Part shown: positions 51,858 to 63,792 of the stretch, piece by piece
How positions within the stretch are numbered: position 1 is the stretch's first letter
Layout: the number at the start of each line of letters is the position of its first letter
NCBI GenBank assembly: GCA_949318235.1
Contig: OX439137.1
Span: forward strand, 5,502,641-5,566,640
DNA length: 64,000 bases
Source of the DNA: Ecdyonurus torrentis
Lineage: Eukaryota; Arthropoda; Insecta; Ephemeroptera; Heptageniidae
Direction of reading: 5' to 3'
Made by a program: the position numbers and the translations under genes
The notes under the pieces: generated by a model
Seen by the model: the letters and a program-made list of their open reading frames with translations, nothing else
What the model was told of the DNA's origin: nothing
Databases searched by the model: none

Positions 51858-52091
51858 ATAAATTGCTGTACAAAAAGTATTGTATTTTTTAAAACATAAA
51901 TTTGTTGAAAAAAATTCGTTAATTTTTATTATTTAAAATTGAAATTTCAAATATTATAAAGTAATTAAAACATTACTAATGTATTTAAAAACTGTATAGC
52001 TAAATTTCTCAAATATATAGATATTGTTACGTGATTTATTATGTAGGTAACATCACTGATTTTTCTTTCTTTTCTTTTTATATTCTTTCAG

Positions 52092-52175
52092 TGTAGTGGA
52101 TTGTATGTGAAGTATAGACAGAGAAAGGAAGATATAAAAAAACTTACTATTGAGTGTGTGAAGTTGCAGAAGTAA
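52092..52175 (+). CDS. Candidate terminal exon (unverified)
   Basis: A strong pyrimidine tract and TTCTTTCAG acceptor end at 52091. An open frame in phase 0 follows: 27 residues starting CSGLYVKYRQRKED, then TAA at 52173-52175, with AATAAA at 52218. If joined to exon 3 (also phase 0) it would give a cyclase with only the first membrane domain. It has no similarity to adenylyl cyclase C1. AT-rich DNA produces such signals by chance, so this is only a candidate. Confidence 0.18.
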   Translation, partial: CSGLYVKYRQRKEDIKKLTIECVKLQK

Positions 52176-52556
52176 ATAATCAATTGATAGAAAGTGAGTG
52201 AGAGAGAGAGAGATTTCAATAAAAAATTTACAAACAAAACAAAATATAATATTAATAACCTTTAAAATACATTCCCATTGAATAGAACTTCACACATTTG
52301 ATTCGTGAGTTTCATATTTGTATTTTATTATTTTTTTATTTCGTAGAAGCAAAGTATCAAAATGTGTAATTTTGGGCCATTTAAGTTCACTTTGGGGGCG
52401 TAAATAACCTCCCCCCCCCCTCAAAAAAAAAGAAAAAAAAAGAGGGTGAAACTGCACTTTAAGTGCTCAAAACTCAAAGAAACAGTCAGCATTATTTAAT
52501 GACCCAACATACACTTATAGTCAATCGAGGTGCTCTCTTCATATCTTATAATATTC

Positions 52557-52560
<4 letters not shown>

Positions 52561-52642
<82 letters not shown>
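52561..52642. repeat. (CT)n microsatellite
   Basis: About 82 bp of pure CT. Confidence 0.95.
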
Positions 52643-52645
<3 letters not shown>

Positions 52646-53182
52646 CCATACTTGCAATAAAATATGAAAAACAATTATTTTTCTGGCTCATTTGCATTTT
52701 ATGTATTGTGTTGTAAAAGTCATACTCTACAGCAAATTTCAAAACACAAAAATTTATGCTACATATAACATATTAACTGCAACATACATTATTTTTTAAT
52801 ATGAAATTTAAAATATTTTATGTATACACTAGTAAATAAATGCGTAAACAAAATTGGTTGATCAAAATTTTACCTTTTGTTTTATTATTATTATTATTAC
52901 TACTACTATTATTTATGAAGAGCATTAACTTATAAAAAAAAAATCTGTAAGCATATTTAATCAGATTAACTGAAAGGTCAAACTAATTAAACTAAAATAC
53001 TAACGAGATATAATATATTATAGGCAAAGAGACGTGTAATATGACTATGATGTTGTTATCAATCAATATGACAGTATCAAAATTTAATATTAGATTTGTC
53101 ACATGATTTTCAAAATACCTTTAACGCAAGATTTATAACAGTAGTATGTAAAATATTATAAATTCAATCATTTAACTTTTTA

Positions 53183-53184
<2 letters not shown>
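52643..53184. other. AT-rich DNA without recognised features
   Basis: Nothing recognised apart from a short ATT/ACT repeat at about 52882-52910. Confidence 0.5.

Positions 53185-53249
<65 letters not shown>
53185..53249. repeat. (GA)n microsatellite
   Basis: About 65 bp of pure GA. Confidence 0.95.
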
Positions 53250-53252
<3 letters not shown>

Positions 53253-53645
53253 GCATTTAGTAAGATAGTAAAATGACTAAGATTAAAAATTATCTTAAAA
53301 ATCCTTATTTTTTATTTATATATATATTTTCGTCATTTTGCTTGTAACTATTTGGAATTTTTGACAATATTAGAGCATTTTTTTTATACTTGTTCAAAGT
53401 AGATTTTTTTTCCTCAAAATTCTTTCAATCTTTCAAAATTATGATTTTTTAACCAAGATTTATGTTCTTTAAATCTTTATAATTTAATCTTTAATTAAAT
53501 CTTTATATGATTAAGATTCTTTAACCATTGCAAATCTTTGATTAATTAATTTAAATTTATATAAATTTAGATATCTAAAATAAATTCTATTATTTACATT
53601 GAAGAAAAACAAAGAAGTATGTTCAAAAAAATATATGTTTAATAA

Positions 53646-54005
53646 ATTAGGTGCCATAATCAGCATTATGGCAATGGTCGCTTGTTATCAATTAAACAAA
53701 AAATAGCATTACAAGTCTTGTTGTTGGTTCATAAAATAGTTAATCAAAAGTGTCCTAAGTATTTAAGCAACGATGTTAAATTTAATAATGAAATTCATAA
53801 ATATAATACAAGAATATCAAACAATATTCATATAGGAGGTAAACAAAACAGTAAATTTTATCAGAGATCAATAATGGTTAATGGTTTCCAATTATTTAAT
53901 ACGCTGCCTAGAAGTACTAAAAATATTGTAAATGAAAAATGTTTTAAACGAGAATGCGTCATATTTGTTAAAAAAATGTATAAAAAGAAAAAATATCAAA
54001 ACTAA
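53646..54005 (+). pseudogene. Non-LTR retrotransposon reverse transcriptase, C-terminal fragment
   Basis: Open from 53646 to the stop at 54003-54005, about 118 codons. LLSIKQKIALQVLLLVHKIV, CPKYLSNDV and, later, SIMVNGFQLFNTLPRSTKNI follow the order of the C-terminal tail of LINE reverse transcriptase proteins: an I-x-x-K-x-LLL-x-YKI helix, then P-x-YL, and a final G-x-x-x-W/F-N-x-LP segment. The catalytic reverse transcriptase and the endonuclease are missing upstream, as in typical 5'-truncated insertions. An AT-rich 3' region to about 54160 ends in an ATTCT-like tail. The exact clade (CR1/L2-like or related) cannot be settled from this part. Confidence 0.75.
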
Positions 54006-54162
54006 ATAACGTGTACGTTTTACTATGATTTTTTTAATTTAAACTATGTGCAAATATTATTAAATTATAATTTTTATTTATGTATGAAGTGGATGTAAAA
54101 CATGTTTGTATTAGAAATTTATTTCTAAATAAAAATATTCTATTCTTCTAATCTATTCTAAG
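54006..54162 (+). mobile_element. 3' untranslated tail of the LINE fragment
   Basis: AT-rich tail ending in AAATATTCTATTCTTCTAAT, an imperfect ATTCT-type terminal repeat. Confidence 0.55.
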
Positions 54163-54746
54163 TGGCTTTTTATGGTTTTAAGCGAAAAATATGTCAATTA
54201 TTTTATATTTTTACTTAATTTATCAAAATTACTAATATACCATCCTTCTATTAAATATCTGGACATTTGAGAGTAGATTATTTATAAAAAGTAATAAAAT
54301 TATCACATGTATATTTTTTAAATTTTAAAATTATATTTATCATGGTAGCAACAAATAAAATCAACTTTTGCTTCACAAATTCACTGATCCCTCTGTTTTA
54401 ATATTATTGATAAATATTATCAAAACAATAGCTTCGTATTGTAGGTAAAAGGAGAGATATTTTATATTTGTGAATATTTCATGCTTTTACGATCACTATC
54501 ATAAAAAATGAAATTCAATTAAGGACAGAAAAAAAAGTGGAATAGATAGCATGCAAAATATAATGGATGTTAAAAGTGCATTAAAATTTAATTGCATAGT
54601 AAAAATTAGATTTTAGTTGCAATTTTAAAAGAGCTCGTATACTAAAAGCAACGATGTGAAATCTTATTAGCTGCAAAAATAACTAGACAAATTTAATTGC
54701 TGTGCCTTTTAACATGATGTAAAATATGTCAATAAACTCGTAGCTT

Positions 54747-54795
<49 letters not shown>

Positions 54796-55144
54796 TTTTT
54801 ATGAAATACATTTTTTTGACTTTCTGGTAAGTAAAAATATTTTACCACAGCCATGAACCATTTTGAATACCCTTAACAAATTGAAATTGGCTATACTAAA
54901 AATTCAAAATTGCATGCAAAATTTTAGCAAGTAATTAACTTTAATATAATAATAACTTTTAATAACCTTATGGAGAACATGTTATTTATAATTTTAAAGT
55001 TACTTTTGTTTAAATGTAATGATATAGCCATAAATTATGTTTTACGTCTAGGAAAATAAATAATTGTAATAAATCCTTTAGCTGAAATAAATTTTCTTCT
55101 TAATAATTTCAAAATGCAATTTTTACCTTGATTGTAATTGATCA
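54163..55144. other. AT-rich DNA without recognised features
   Basis: A T run of about 43 nt lies at 54750-54792. No exon is seen. Confidence 0.5.
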
Positions 55145-55493
55145 TTAAAGGAATAGACCAGAGAAAAACATAAGCATTTATATCACAAAAAACTTGATGG
55201 AATTTACATAAATAACATTAGTTTGTCTCAAAACCCAACTGTAGCTCCGTAGCAGTGATCAGAAAATTTGATTTATGCAACCCGCACAACATTTTCATAC
55301 TAATTTTTGCATGTTTTCGACGTCATAAACAAGACTTTTCACGCAAATTGCATACTTTACAGTTTTTTCACGCTCTCTCGTGGGGCTACATTAACATTTT
55401 GGTAAAAATTGTCATCAGTTTTGAAGATCCCATTTCGTGTCTATTCATTAAAAAGCAATATGTTAAATTGTTTTATGTGGTCTATGGCTTTAA
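55145..55493 (-). mobile_element. MITE family A, copy 11 (full length)
   Basis: 349 bp in minus orientation, from TTAAAGCCATAGACC to GGTCTATTCCTTTAA. The CRE is reduced to TCGACGTCATAAA. The 84-codon open frame inside is not conserved among copies. Confidence 0.85.
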
Positions 55494-55778
55494 GCTTGTT
55501 TGGGTTTAATTTATTATTATTATTTATTTTTTTAGCATCCTGACTATTGAGCATTTGTATGTGTAACTTTTGCTTGACCATAACAAATATATATATTAAT
55601 ATATTTTAATATATAATATATATGTTTCTATTTATATATTAGTGATTTATTTAGCTCAATAAATAACTATTTTACTATAAATTTTTAATAAGAGCAATCT
55701 GAAATGAAGCCGGAACAACGTTTTATTCTGTGAAGAATTTTAAAAAAGGCTCCATTGGCAGTTTATAAAATCCTACTA

Positions 55779-56073
55779 TTATAGATTGTGTTCATGAAAA
55801 AGTGCGGAAATGCGCTTTAACGCCACACTGGAGCAATAAATAACATTGTTCAGCATAATGACAAACATCATGAAGAAATCAGACAAATTTTGTGTTGTTA
55901 TTATTTCTCTCGCATACTTGAAAATCTAACTCAACCTATAATGCTCTTAAAAATATTGTCAAGTATTCTTAAACAGGCAAAATGTGACATTTTTCCACAC
56001 TGACCCATGTTATTTGGTGCTCACATTTATGGTGTAAACTTTTAAAGAAATATAAACTGTGAACCACCCTATT
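55779..56073 (-). mobile_element. MITE family E, copy 5 (diverged)
   Basis: Retains GGAGCAATAAATAACATTGT, CTCAACCTATAATGCTCTTA and GAACCACCCTAT. Its CRE site is lost (TTTAACGCC). Confidence 0.65.
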
Positions 56074-56963
56074 CATTAATTAAGGAATTTTGACCTTATG
56101 GACAAATGTATAATAATAATTAATAATTATGATAGCTCCGTTTTTGATACAGACACTCTCATATAAAATTATTTTATATTTTTTTTATCATCAATCAAAA
56201 ACAGACTTGCACCCAATACCCTAGTCAAAAAGTAGTATACTTTATTTTGTAATTATTATACTTTTTTGCAGTATAATTTTATTATAATAAACATAGTTAT
56301 GTTGGACTCTTAATTATACTTAAATGATAGTTATTATACTAAAAGTATAGTTTACTTTGTCATTTTTGTATCATTTTGTAATTCTTGAACTACAATAAAA
56401 GTATACTCTTTACTGTAATAAATTACTCATTAAATTATACTTTAATGATACTTTTACTATACTTAAATAATTACAAAAGTATAATTTTTCCAAAAAGTTA
56501 TTATAGCTGGATTCCATGCACAATTAATTAAATATAACATCAATTTTTTGTATAGAAGTTCTATTTATTGTTGCACACAGTATTTATATACCAATATATA
56601 ATACATATTTGTTTCACACAATTGCAGCAATGCAATCAGTGATCAGATTGTGATATACATATATGAAAAATGCATCATTAAAGACATTACAAAAAATATA
56701 TTAATACATAAATTACAATGACGGTAAACAATACATGTTATGCATACAAACCAAAATCATATTGCAATAAGAATATCAAATAGTTCTTAATTCAATATTG
56801 AACTAAATGATAAAAAAAAAGTCCTGAACAGACAAAGTGAAAGGCCCCCCCCCCTTTTTTTTTAATTAAATTTGATACATATTCTATAAAAAAAAAGTTA
56901 TTATACTCCCTGATAAAATAAAATGATTTCATTAAATTAACTCAAAAAAAAAGTTCAATAATT

Positions 56964-57062
56964 CTGCTAGCACAAAATGCAGCACTATTTATGCACATTA
57001 TAATTTATGCTATATATTGTAGTATATTACATAGCATAAATAGATAAGAATTTCAGCATAAT
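56964..57062. mobile_element. MITE family I fragment
   Basis: GCTAGCACAAAATGCAGCAC to AGCATAATTGTTATAA, with TTTATGCTATATATTG-type motifs. Confidence 0.5.
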
Positions 57063-57490
57063 TGTTATAACAAAATATCAATTGTTTAATGCCATATCAT
57101 AATTTCTATTATTTATTTTCTTAGATTTTTATTTAACTAATCTTAAAATTCACATTATACGAAACAAACCAAATATGTTACGCATTATAACAAAACACAC
57201 AATAATATCGTATTAGCGTTAAAATATTAAATAACTTATGCTATATAAATATTTGTTATCAATTATCATGGATAAAAAAAATCTGACATTTGTTATTATT
57301 TTTTGTTATAAAAATACTAAATTTCTCTTATTTCCCTTTTTTACTTGTTTGTTTTATTACATTTTATTATTATTTTAAATTATACATCTTTTCCTTGAAC
57401 TGACTAAATAAACAAATGTATACTATACCTAATTAAACAAATAATAACGAATTCTTATTAACCATACAACAAGATTATCTCAACAAAAAC

Positions 57491-59020
57491 TGTCCCGAGA
57501 TACCTTCTGACTTGACATAATCAAACCACTACCACCTTGCACGGCCAGGACTGACTGCATGCATACATGCCTCGTACTGACATCAATACACTTTACCTGT
57601 CAAAACTTAACACCCCTATGCATATATAGCAATGAGATGAGGTGAACCTCTGACTTGACATGGACCATTACCACCTTGCACTACCATGACTGCATGGCCT
57701 CGTACAGACAGAAATTTACTTAGGTGTCAGCTCACTAAACATCTCCTGTATACTGTTCAATATATTTAACAAAATTGTATAATACACTCCATGTTACCCG
57801 CTGTGGGAGCCTACAACATAAGAATTACATACATTATTATTCTATGCAGTCGTATAATAATGTATGTAATTCTTATGTTGTAGGCTTACAGCAGGTAACA
57901 TGGAGTATTATATAATTTTGTTAGATATATTAAACAGTATTACAAATATTCAATGTTCAATACCTACAACATAAGAATTACATACATCATTATACGACTG
58001 CATTGAATAATAATGTATGTAATTCTTATGTAGGCTCACAGCGGATAACGTGGAGTATTATACAATTTTGCTAAATATATTGAACAGTATCACAAATATT
58101 CGATGTTCAATATTTTAAAAGGCGTAGAACACCCTTGAACAAAAAATTGTCTAATATCCTAACATATAGCTAAATATACGTTGATTTGGCCGGCGAGTCA
58201 TTGATTTCTAATTTATTTTCCACTCACAAAATAGTGAAAGCGGTCACTGATGTCACAGCTTGCCTGTTTTACACGCGCGTGGACCAGGCGAGCTGTGACG
58301 TCAGTAACCGCTCGCACCATTTTGTGAATGGAAAATAAATTAGAAATCAATGACTTTGGCCAAATCAATCATTGATTTTTAGCTAGGTTAGGATATTAGA
58401 CATGTTTTTTGATCAAGGTGTTCTACACCTTTAACAAAATTGTATAATACTCCACGTTACCCGCTGTTAGCTCACAACATAAGAATTATATACATTATTT
58501 TACAACTGCATTGAATAATAATTAATGTAATTCTTATATTGTAGGCTCACAGCGAGTAACATAGATTATAATACAATTTTGCTAAATATATTGAACAGTA
58601 TTACAAATATTCTATGTTAAATATCTAACAAAATTGTATAATACTCCATGTTACCTGCTGTTGCCTACAACATAAGAATTACATACATTATTATACGACT
58701 GCATTGAATAATAGTGTATGTTATTCTTATGTTGTAGGCTCCCACAGCAGGTAACGTGGAGTATTATACAATTTTGTTAAATATATATATTGAACAGTAT
58801 TGCAGGAGATGTGTAGCAATTGACACCTAAGTAAATTTCTGTCTGTACGAGGCCATGCAGTCATGGCAGTGCAAGGTGGTAATGGTCCATGTCAAGTCAG
58901 AGGTTCACCTCATCTCACTATAGGTAGAGCTGTAAGTGTTGACAGCTAAGTTTTCTTATGTCTGCACAAGGCCATGCAAGATTGTAGTGACTCACGTCAA
59001 GTCAGACGTATCTCGGGACA
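57491..59020. mobile_element. Composite fold-back element with nested palindromes
   Basis: The outer inverted tips are TGTCCCGAGA and TCTCGGGACA. The left arm (57491-57770) holds two tandem units of about 145 bp, each starting CTGACTTGACAT; the right arm (58785-59020) holds their complements (GTCAAGTCAGA). Between them lie four shorter palindromes of about 150 bp (57762-57930, 57960-58100, 58433-58590, 58618-58790), each framed by TTGTATAATACTCCATGTTA-like ends and centred on CATAAGAATTACATACATTA and its complement. A family B element (58115-58434) interrupts the middle. Non-coding. Confidence 0.75.
58115..58434. mobile_element. MITE family B, copy 3, nested in the fold-back element
   Basis: Tips TTAAAAGGCGTAGAACACC and GGTGTTCTACACCTTTAA. 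Comparing the flanks with the paralogous uninterrupted site near 57760 (ATATATTTAACAAAATTG) shows insertion at a TTAA that is now present at both ends. Confidence 0.88.
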
Positions 59021-59668
59021 GATTACCAAAATACCTTATTTATTAATTTTATTTAAATCACAAGTTGCTGAGTTTACCTTGTTGTGTGGTCCAGACCTTA
59101 ATTTAATTGGGTACATGTTTTGTTAAGTTTCATTTAGCTCGTTCATTACGTTATTGAACACTTGCTCTACATTAGAGCAGAATACATTGGTATTTTTAAT
59201 AAACATGAAAGTAATTATGCTGAATATATTACCTACTCTGCTATTTAGTATAATCACTATGCAATTAATAATAAATACAAGGACCTAAAAAGCTATATCA
59301 TTGCACAATTATTAAAATAGCAGCATAACGACAACAAACAGTTTTTCATACAACTCATTTAATATAACACAGTTATATTGAGAATAAACAACGACAAAAA
59401 TTATTTATATCACATTATAAATTGATCAACCTAAGTTATGTTGCAGAGTATAGTATATGTTTTGGTATAGTGTTTCATAAAAAAATCAAAGCGTCGTACA
59501 CGAAAACTAAACACATTGAAGACAAATTTAATAACCCAATTTGCCAATTTAAAATACTTAGCAATTTTCAATTGGTACTTTTAACATAATGTTGAATTAT
59601 ATTTTCAAGTACAAGAGGAAAATAATATTAATAAATTATTAGAGGAAAAAAAATGTGATCCTATCCTG
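59021..59668. other. AT-rich DNA without recognised features
   Basis: Scattered I-like TTATGCTG motifs only. Confidence 0.4.
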
Positions 59669-59806
59669 CTGGAGCAATAATGCTGCTCGTAAACCCTGTT
59701 CTCTTGCACCAAAAAATGCGCATTCCAATTGAATAACCATAAAGCTGATCATCATTTTAGGAGCAAAGAACAGAGGGTTTACGAACAGCATTAATGTTAT
59801 TATTGC
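59669..59806. mobile_element. MITE family G, copy 3 (longest TIRs)
   Basis: Inverted ends extend to TGGAGCAATAATGCTGCTCG and its complement ending ATTATTGCTCCA. GTAAACCCTGTTCTCTTGC matches the family core. The centre AAAGCTGATCATCATTTTAG is a diverged form of the AAATGACGATCAA block. Confidence 0.75.
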
Positions 59807-61321
59807 TCCAGAAGGACGTCATACAGATATGTACACCCTATATGTATATTATGCATACTTTTGCTTGCATCATATACATCATGACACTATACACTAAACT
59901 TCATCCACATACCATGTACTTTTTCCATTATATGGCACTCGGTAAACACACACCACAATACGAGCAAATGGGAGCAATGGATCTGTAATACAAAAAGAAA
60001 AAAAAAAAAGAAAAACACATATCAGTTTAGAAAATACACTGCATTAAATAATAAAATAAAATGTCAGACCACAAATTCAATAATGCTTACCTAATCCTCA
60101 CAATCAATCAAATAAAATCCTTACTAAATAAAAGAGGCTTGCTTATTCAGAAAAGATGGATGAATTTTATTGGCCCAAATGATAGACATCATTGTTGCTG
60201 TTTCATTGAATGTTAGACTGAAAGAAAAAAAACGATTTCACATAATTAATACATTAATTACCTACTGTTTCTTATAAGTAATTATTAAACACTTAAGTGT
60301 CATGTTAATTAAGTTTTATTAAATGCAAATGAAATAAGATCTAAACATTGTACCAAAAAACTTGAAAGTCCAAAAAGGACGCTTACTTTAAATTTCAATT
60401 TAACGGTTAAAATTTTTGAGAAACATCATAATTATGTGTTATTATCTTAGCTAATTAGCTTATCTCAATGAATATTTATACAACTTACCTTTTGTCGCTC
60501 ATTTATTAGCTTGTTTTAACAAAAGCAGCGGAGATTATTCCAAAAACTTTCAATCAACTGTCATCCATAATAACGATGCTCACTTTTTATTTAGCGCGAA
60601 ATCGGCAAAATTTTCAAAACTTTTTTTTGACGCATCACTTACACAACAATGATTGCATTGATTTAAATTGTAAACTGTTGTAATCTTGTGTTAAAATTAA
60701 CAATATTAACAATTTGCTATAAAATGTAATTTTGATCACATAAAATATACCCTTAACATCATGCCAATTTTTATTGCTTCATTACTATAACTCATTCTCG
60801 GTGTTTCTGCGCTGCATGGGGACAAAAACGCAGGGAAAAAAAATAAATTAACGCACACGGTATGCTGTTATATACAGTCATATACCCACAAGTATTTCAA
60901 GAAAATAATTATATTTTTCTGACAATGTTGAAAATGTTTAAAAAAAAAATTATGGGACCAAGTCTTTTTTAAATAAATTAATAACAATAGGGCCGCTATT
61001 TTTTTTTTCCTAACTTTTGTCTCTTATTCACATTATAAGAATTTTGATGTAAATATTTTTCTTCTTTTTTTTTATTGTTACAATTATACTTTTCTTTTGC
61101 CAAACAATTTACTATTTAGTCCAGTCCAAATTTTAGGCCAAAATAATTCATCTCGTGCACGGGGATCCAGGAAAAAAAAAAAAAAAAAACTCGTGACCCA
61201 TCCAATTTGTAAGATTTTTTTAAATAGAGATTTGGTCTCTGATTCTGATATATTGAATAAATTTCTTTTTAGAGACAACGTTTTACATATAATTAAGTAG
61301 AAAATAAGGGAAATAAAAATA

Positions 61322-61362
<41 letters not shown>

Positions 61363-61914
61363 CTATTAATTATTTTGAAACTAATGCGGGTTAATTATAA
61401 AATTCTCAACAAAAAAGATTAAATATCCCGCGGATTCATCCCAAGATATTCATTTCTATGTCTATGTGCATGTTCTGTATACCATGATTGCGGTTAATTT
61501 TTTTTTAATCCCGCAGAATTATGATATTTTTTTCTCAGTTATATATTAATAATCATTTTGATGTTTTGAATCATTAAAACTTTTGAAAAATTGACAATTA
61601 AATTGACAATCAGATTTTTTTAGCATTAAAAAAGAATATTACGTGTAGTAAAAAAAATATTAACAATATCACCTAAATAAATACGAAAAAAAAAAAATTT
61701 TTAAAGAAAATTAATGTAAAAAAAAAAAAGAAAAAAGAAAAAGAAATAAGTTTTGTATTATATTTTCTAATAGTTTTAAACAATAAAAAAAATTATATTT
61801 TTACATATGTATATATAGTTCAAATCTATGCACTAAATATCAGTTTGCAACTATAAAATACAATTATTATAATTTTTATATAATTAAATGTGCTTCTTAG
61901 TGTATTTTAATAAC
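59807..61914. other. AT-rich DNA without recognised features
   Basis: Contains (TA)n at 61325-61357 and several A runs. The two overlapping open frames at about 61084-61300, on opposite strands, are low-complexity and unsupported. Confidence 0.5.
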
Positions 61915-62171
61915 AAAAAAAGTATAATTATAAAATTATAATTAAAGTACAATTAAAGTATAAAAAAAATCATAGTTCAAGTATAATTTTTAAATATACT
62001 TTAATTATAGTTTTTATCATTTAAGTACACTTTTGTATTTAAGTATAATTAATTACAAAAAAAAGTATACTTCAAGTATAATGGATTTTGACTAGGGTAC
62101 ATTAGTGGTACCCAAAGGAAATGAAAAATTTGCACAACAATGGCAGTAAATGCCAATAAATGCCAACATTT

Positions 62172-62300
62172 CAATGCATTCTTTGCCACCCACCGCAACC
62201 ACTCTATATCTTGGCATGTATCTATATGGCAATATTGCCATATTTACGATTTTTTTCATAATCCTAATGTATTGCAAGATTTAGATTTCATTTTGATGCA
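62172..62300 (-). repeat. Dispersed repeat family D, copy 2
   Basis: Reverse-complement relative of 2450-2580. Contains ACTCTATATCTTGGC, ATGGCAATATTGCCAT and ATTGCAAGATTTAGATTTCA. Confidence 0.7.
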
Positions 62301-63483
62301 TATACAGTGTACATATAATAATGTAATAACAATTTAAGTAACATAATAACACACTTCCATTAACATTATAATTGTATTGCATATACTATACTATATGCAT
62401 AATACCATAGTAATTAGGTTTCATTATAGTATTTTCTATAATGGAAATACAATATATTTACAAGTAAATGTCAATTAATGTACTGGAATGCTCTATATAT
62501 ATTATATATAATGATATTACCATAGGGTAATGAAACAAAATATTACATCACAGTGTCGGAACTATTATTCACATTATGTTTGTACAGTATTAGTACATAA
62601 TATAATTTACAGATTAAAAGTTATCTTTTATATTCTAAAATTTAATTACGTACACTTTACAGCATAATAATAATTTGTTGTAATGAGGTTATTTACTTTT
62701 TATTAATATTATGTACATTAAAGGGACTTTTCAGTGGTACTGTATAACTTTTGCGTTGACAAGTAGTATAGCTTTGATGTATACACATCAATTTAATACA
62801 TCGTGATAAATTTGCAATTCGAGAGTACATAGTCAACAAAAACAGCGCCTCTGCAGGAAAAAAATGATAACACGGTTACGCAGCGATCAGGCAGCGATAG
62901 CCTGGAGCGCGACTACACAGTCCATTGAGAGACTGATAATTTCCAAAAAATATTTATAATTCCTTCCAAAAATCAGCAAATAGTAATAAAAATAATCTAA
63001 ATCAATATAATTAATTAACAAAAAATGATATTTCCAATTTATCACTTTTGAGGGTCAATTTTGTTTCCAATTTGACTCATGTCTTTAGGGCGCGCTGAAC
63101 AGCTGACGAGATTCGATGCGTAAGCCCTCCCTAACTTTAATTTCAATCATGACCAAGAGATGGCTATATTGGTCACTATTGAGAAAAATGGGCGCTAAAT
63201 TTGAATGGTAAAATACTATCACAATCGTGTGTACGGTATAGTAAAGACAACTTTTTAGCCTGTACTTTCCGTGTGTATAATAGCAATTATGCTATATAGC
63301 ACACTAGTAATGTTGTACAGTATGATTAGTTTTTTTTAGAGCACCATTTTATTTTTGGTAATTATTTTCTGCAGATTGAGTTACGTAATTTATTTCCATC
63401 GTGTAAACATAAACCCAAACTCAAAACATAATAATAAAAAACAACAACATGTAATAACTTAATCAAAGAAGATGACTTGTTGT
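62301..63483. other. AT-rich DNA with a less AT-rich stretch
   Basis: 62820-63220 is clearly less AT-rich (for example GCAGCGATCAGGCAGCGATA and AGGGCGCGCTGAACAGCTGA) but has no exon, RNA or repeat signature that I can identify. Confidence 0.4.
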
Positions 63484-63792
63484 TTAAAGAAATAGAATAG
63501 ACCATATAAGAATACATAAGCATTTACATCACAAAACACTTATTAATGGGATACATAAATGACATTCGTTTTCACCGTAGCAGTGATCAAAAATTTTTGA
63601 CTAACTAATTAAATAAATGTTTGCCTGTTTCTGAAGTCAGAAAAGGGATTAGTCACGCAAATAGTATGCTATGTAGTGCGTCCCTTGTGAAGACACATTT
63701 ACATTCTGCTGGTAAAAAATTGTTATCAGTTTTTGAAGATATGGTGTTTATAAACATTAAGAAGCACATAAGTTTTCTTGAATATATTTTAA
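63484..63792 (-). mobile_element. MITE family A, copy 12 (diverged)
   Basis: Minus orientation. One end is TTAAAGAAATAGAATAGACC, the other is degraded to ATTTTAA. Blocks CATCACAAAACACTTATTAA and GTAGCAGTGATC identify it. The CRE is degraded (CTGAAGTCAG). Confidence 0.7.

Larger units (their letters stand above)
56219..62097. mobile_element. Possible 5.9-kb non-autonomous element with TA target
   Basis: CCCTAGTCAAAA at 56219 and its complement TTTTGACTAGGG ending at 62097 are each flanked outside by TA. Inside each tip lies a long block (56219-56515 and about 61915-62097) rich in AAGTATA/TATACTT, inverted relative to one another. No second copy of either tip is seen, which favours one element over two small ones. 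The interior has no transposase and carries the fold-back complex at 57491 and the family G copy at 59669. Confidence 0.45.

Noticed and set aside
55255..55509. 84-codon open frame in a family A MITE
   Set aside because: Not conserved in the other eleven copies, several of which have stops or indels across it.
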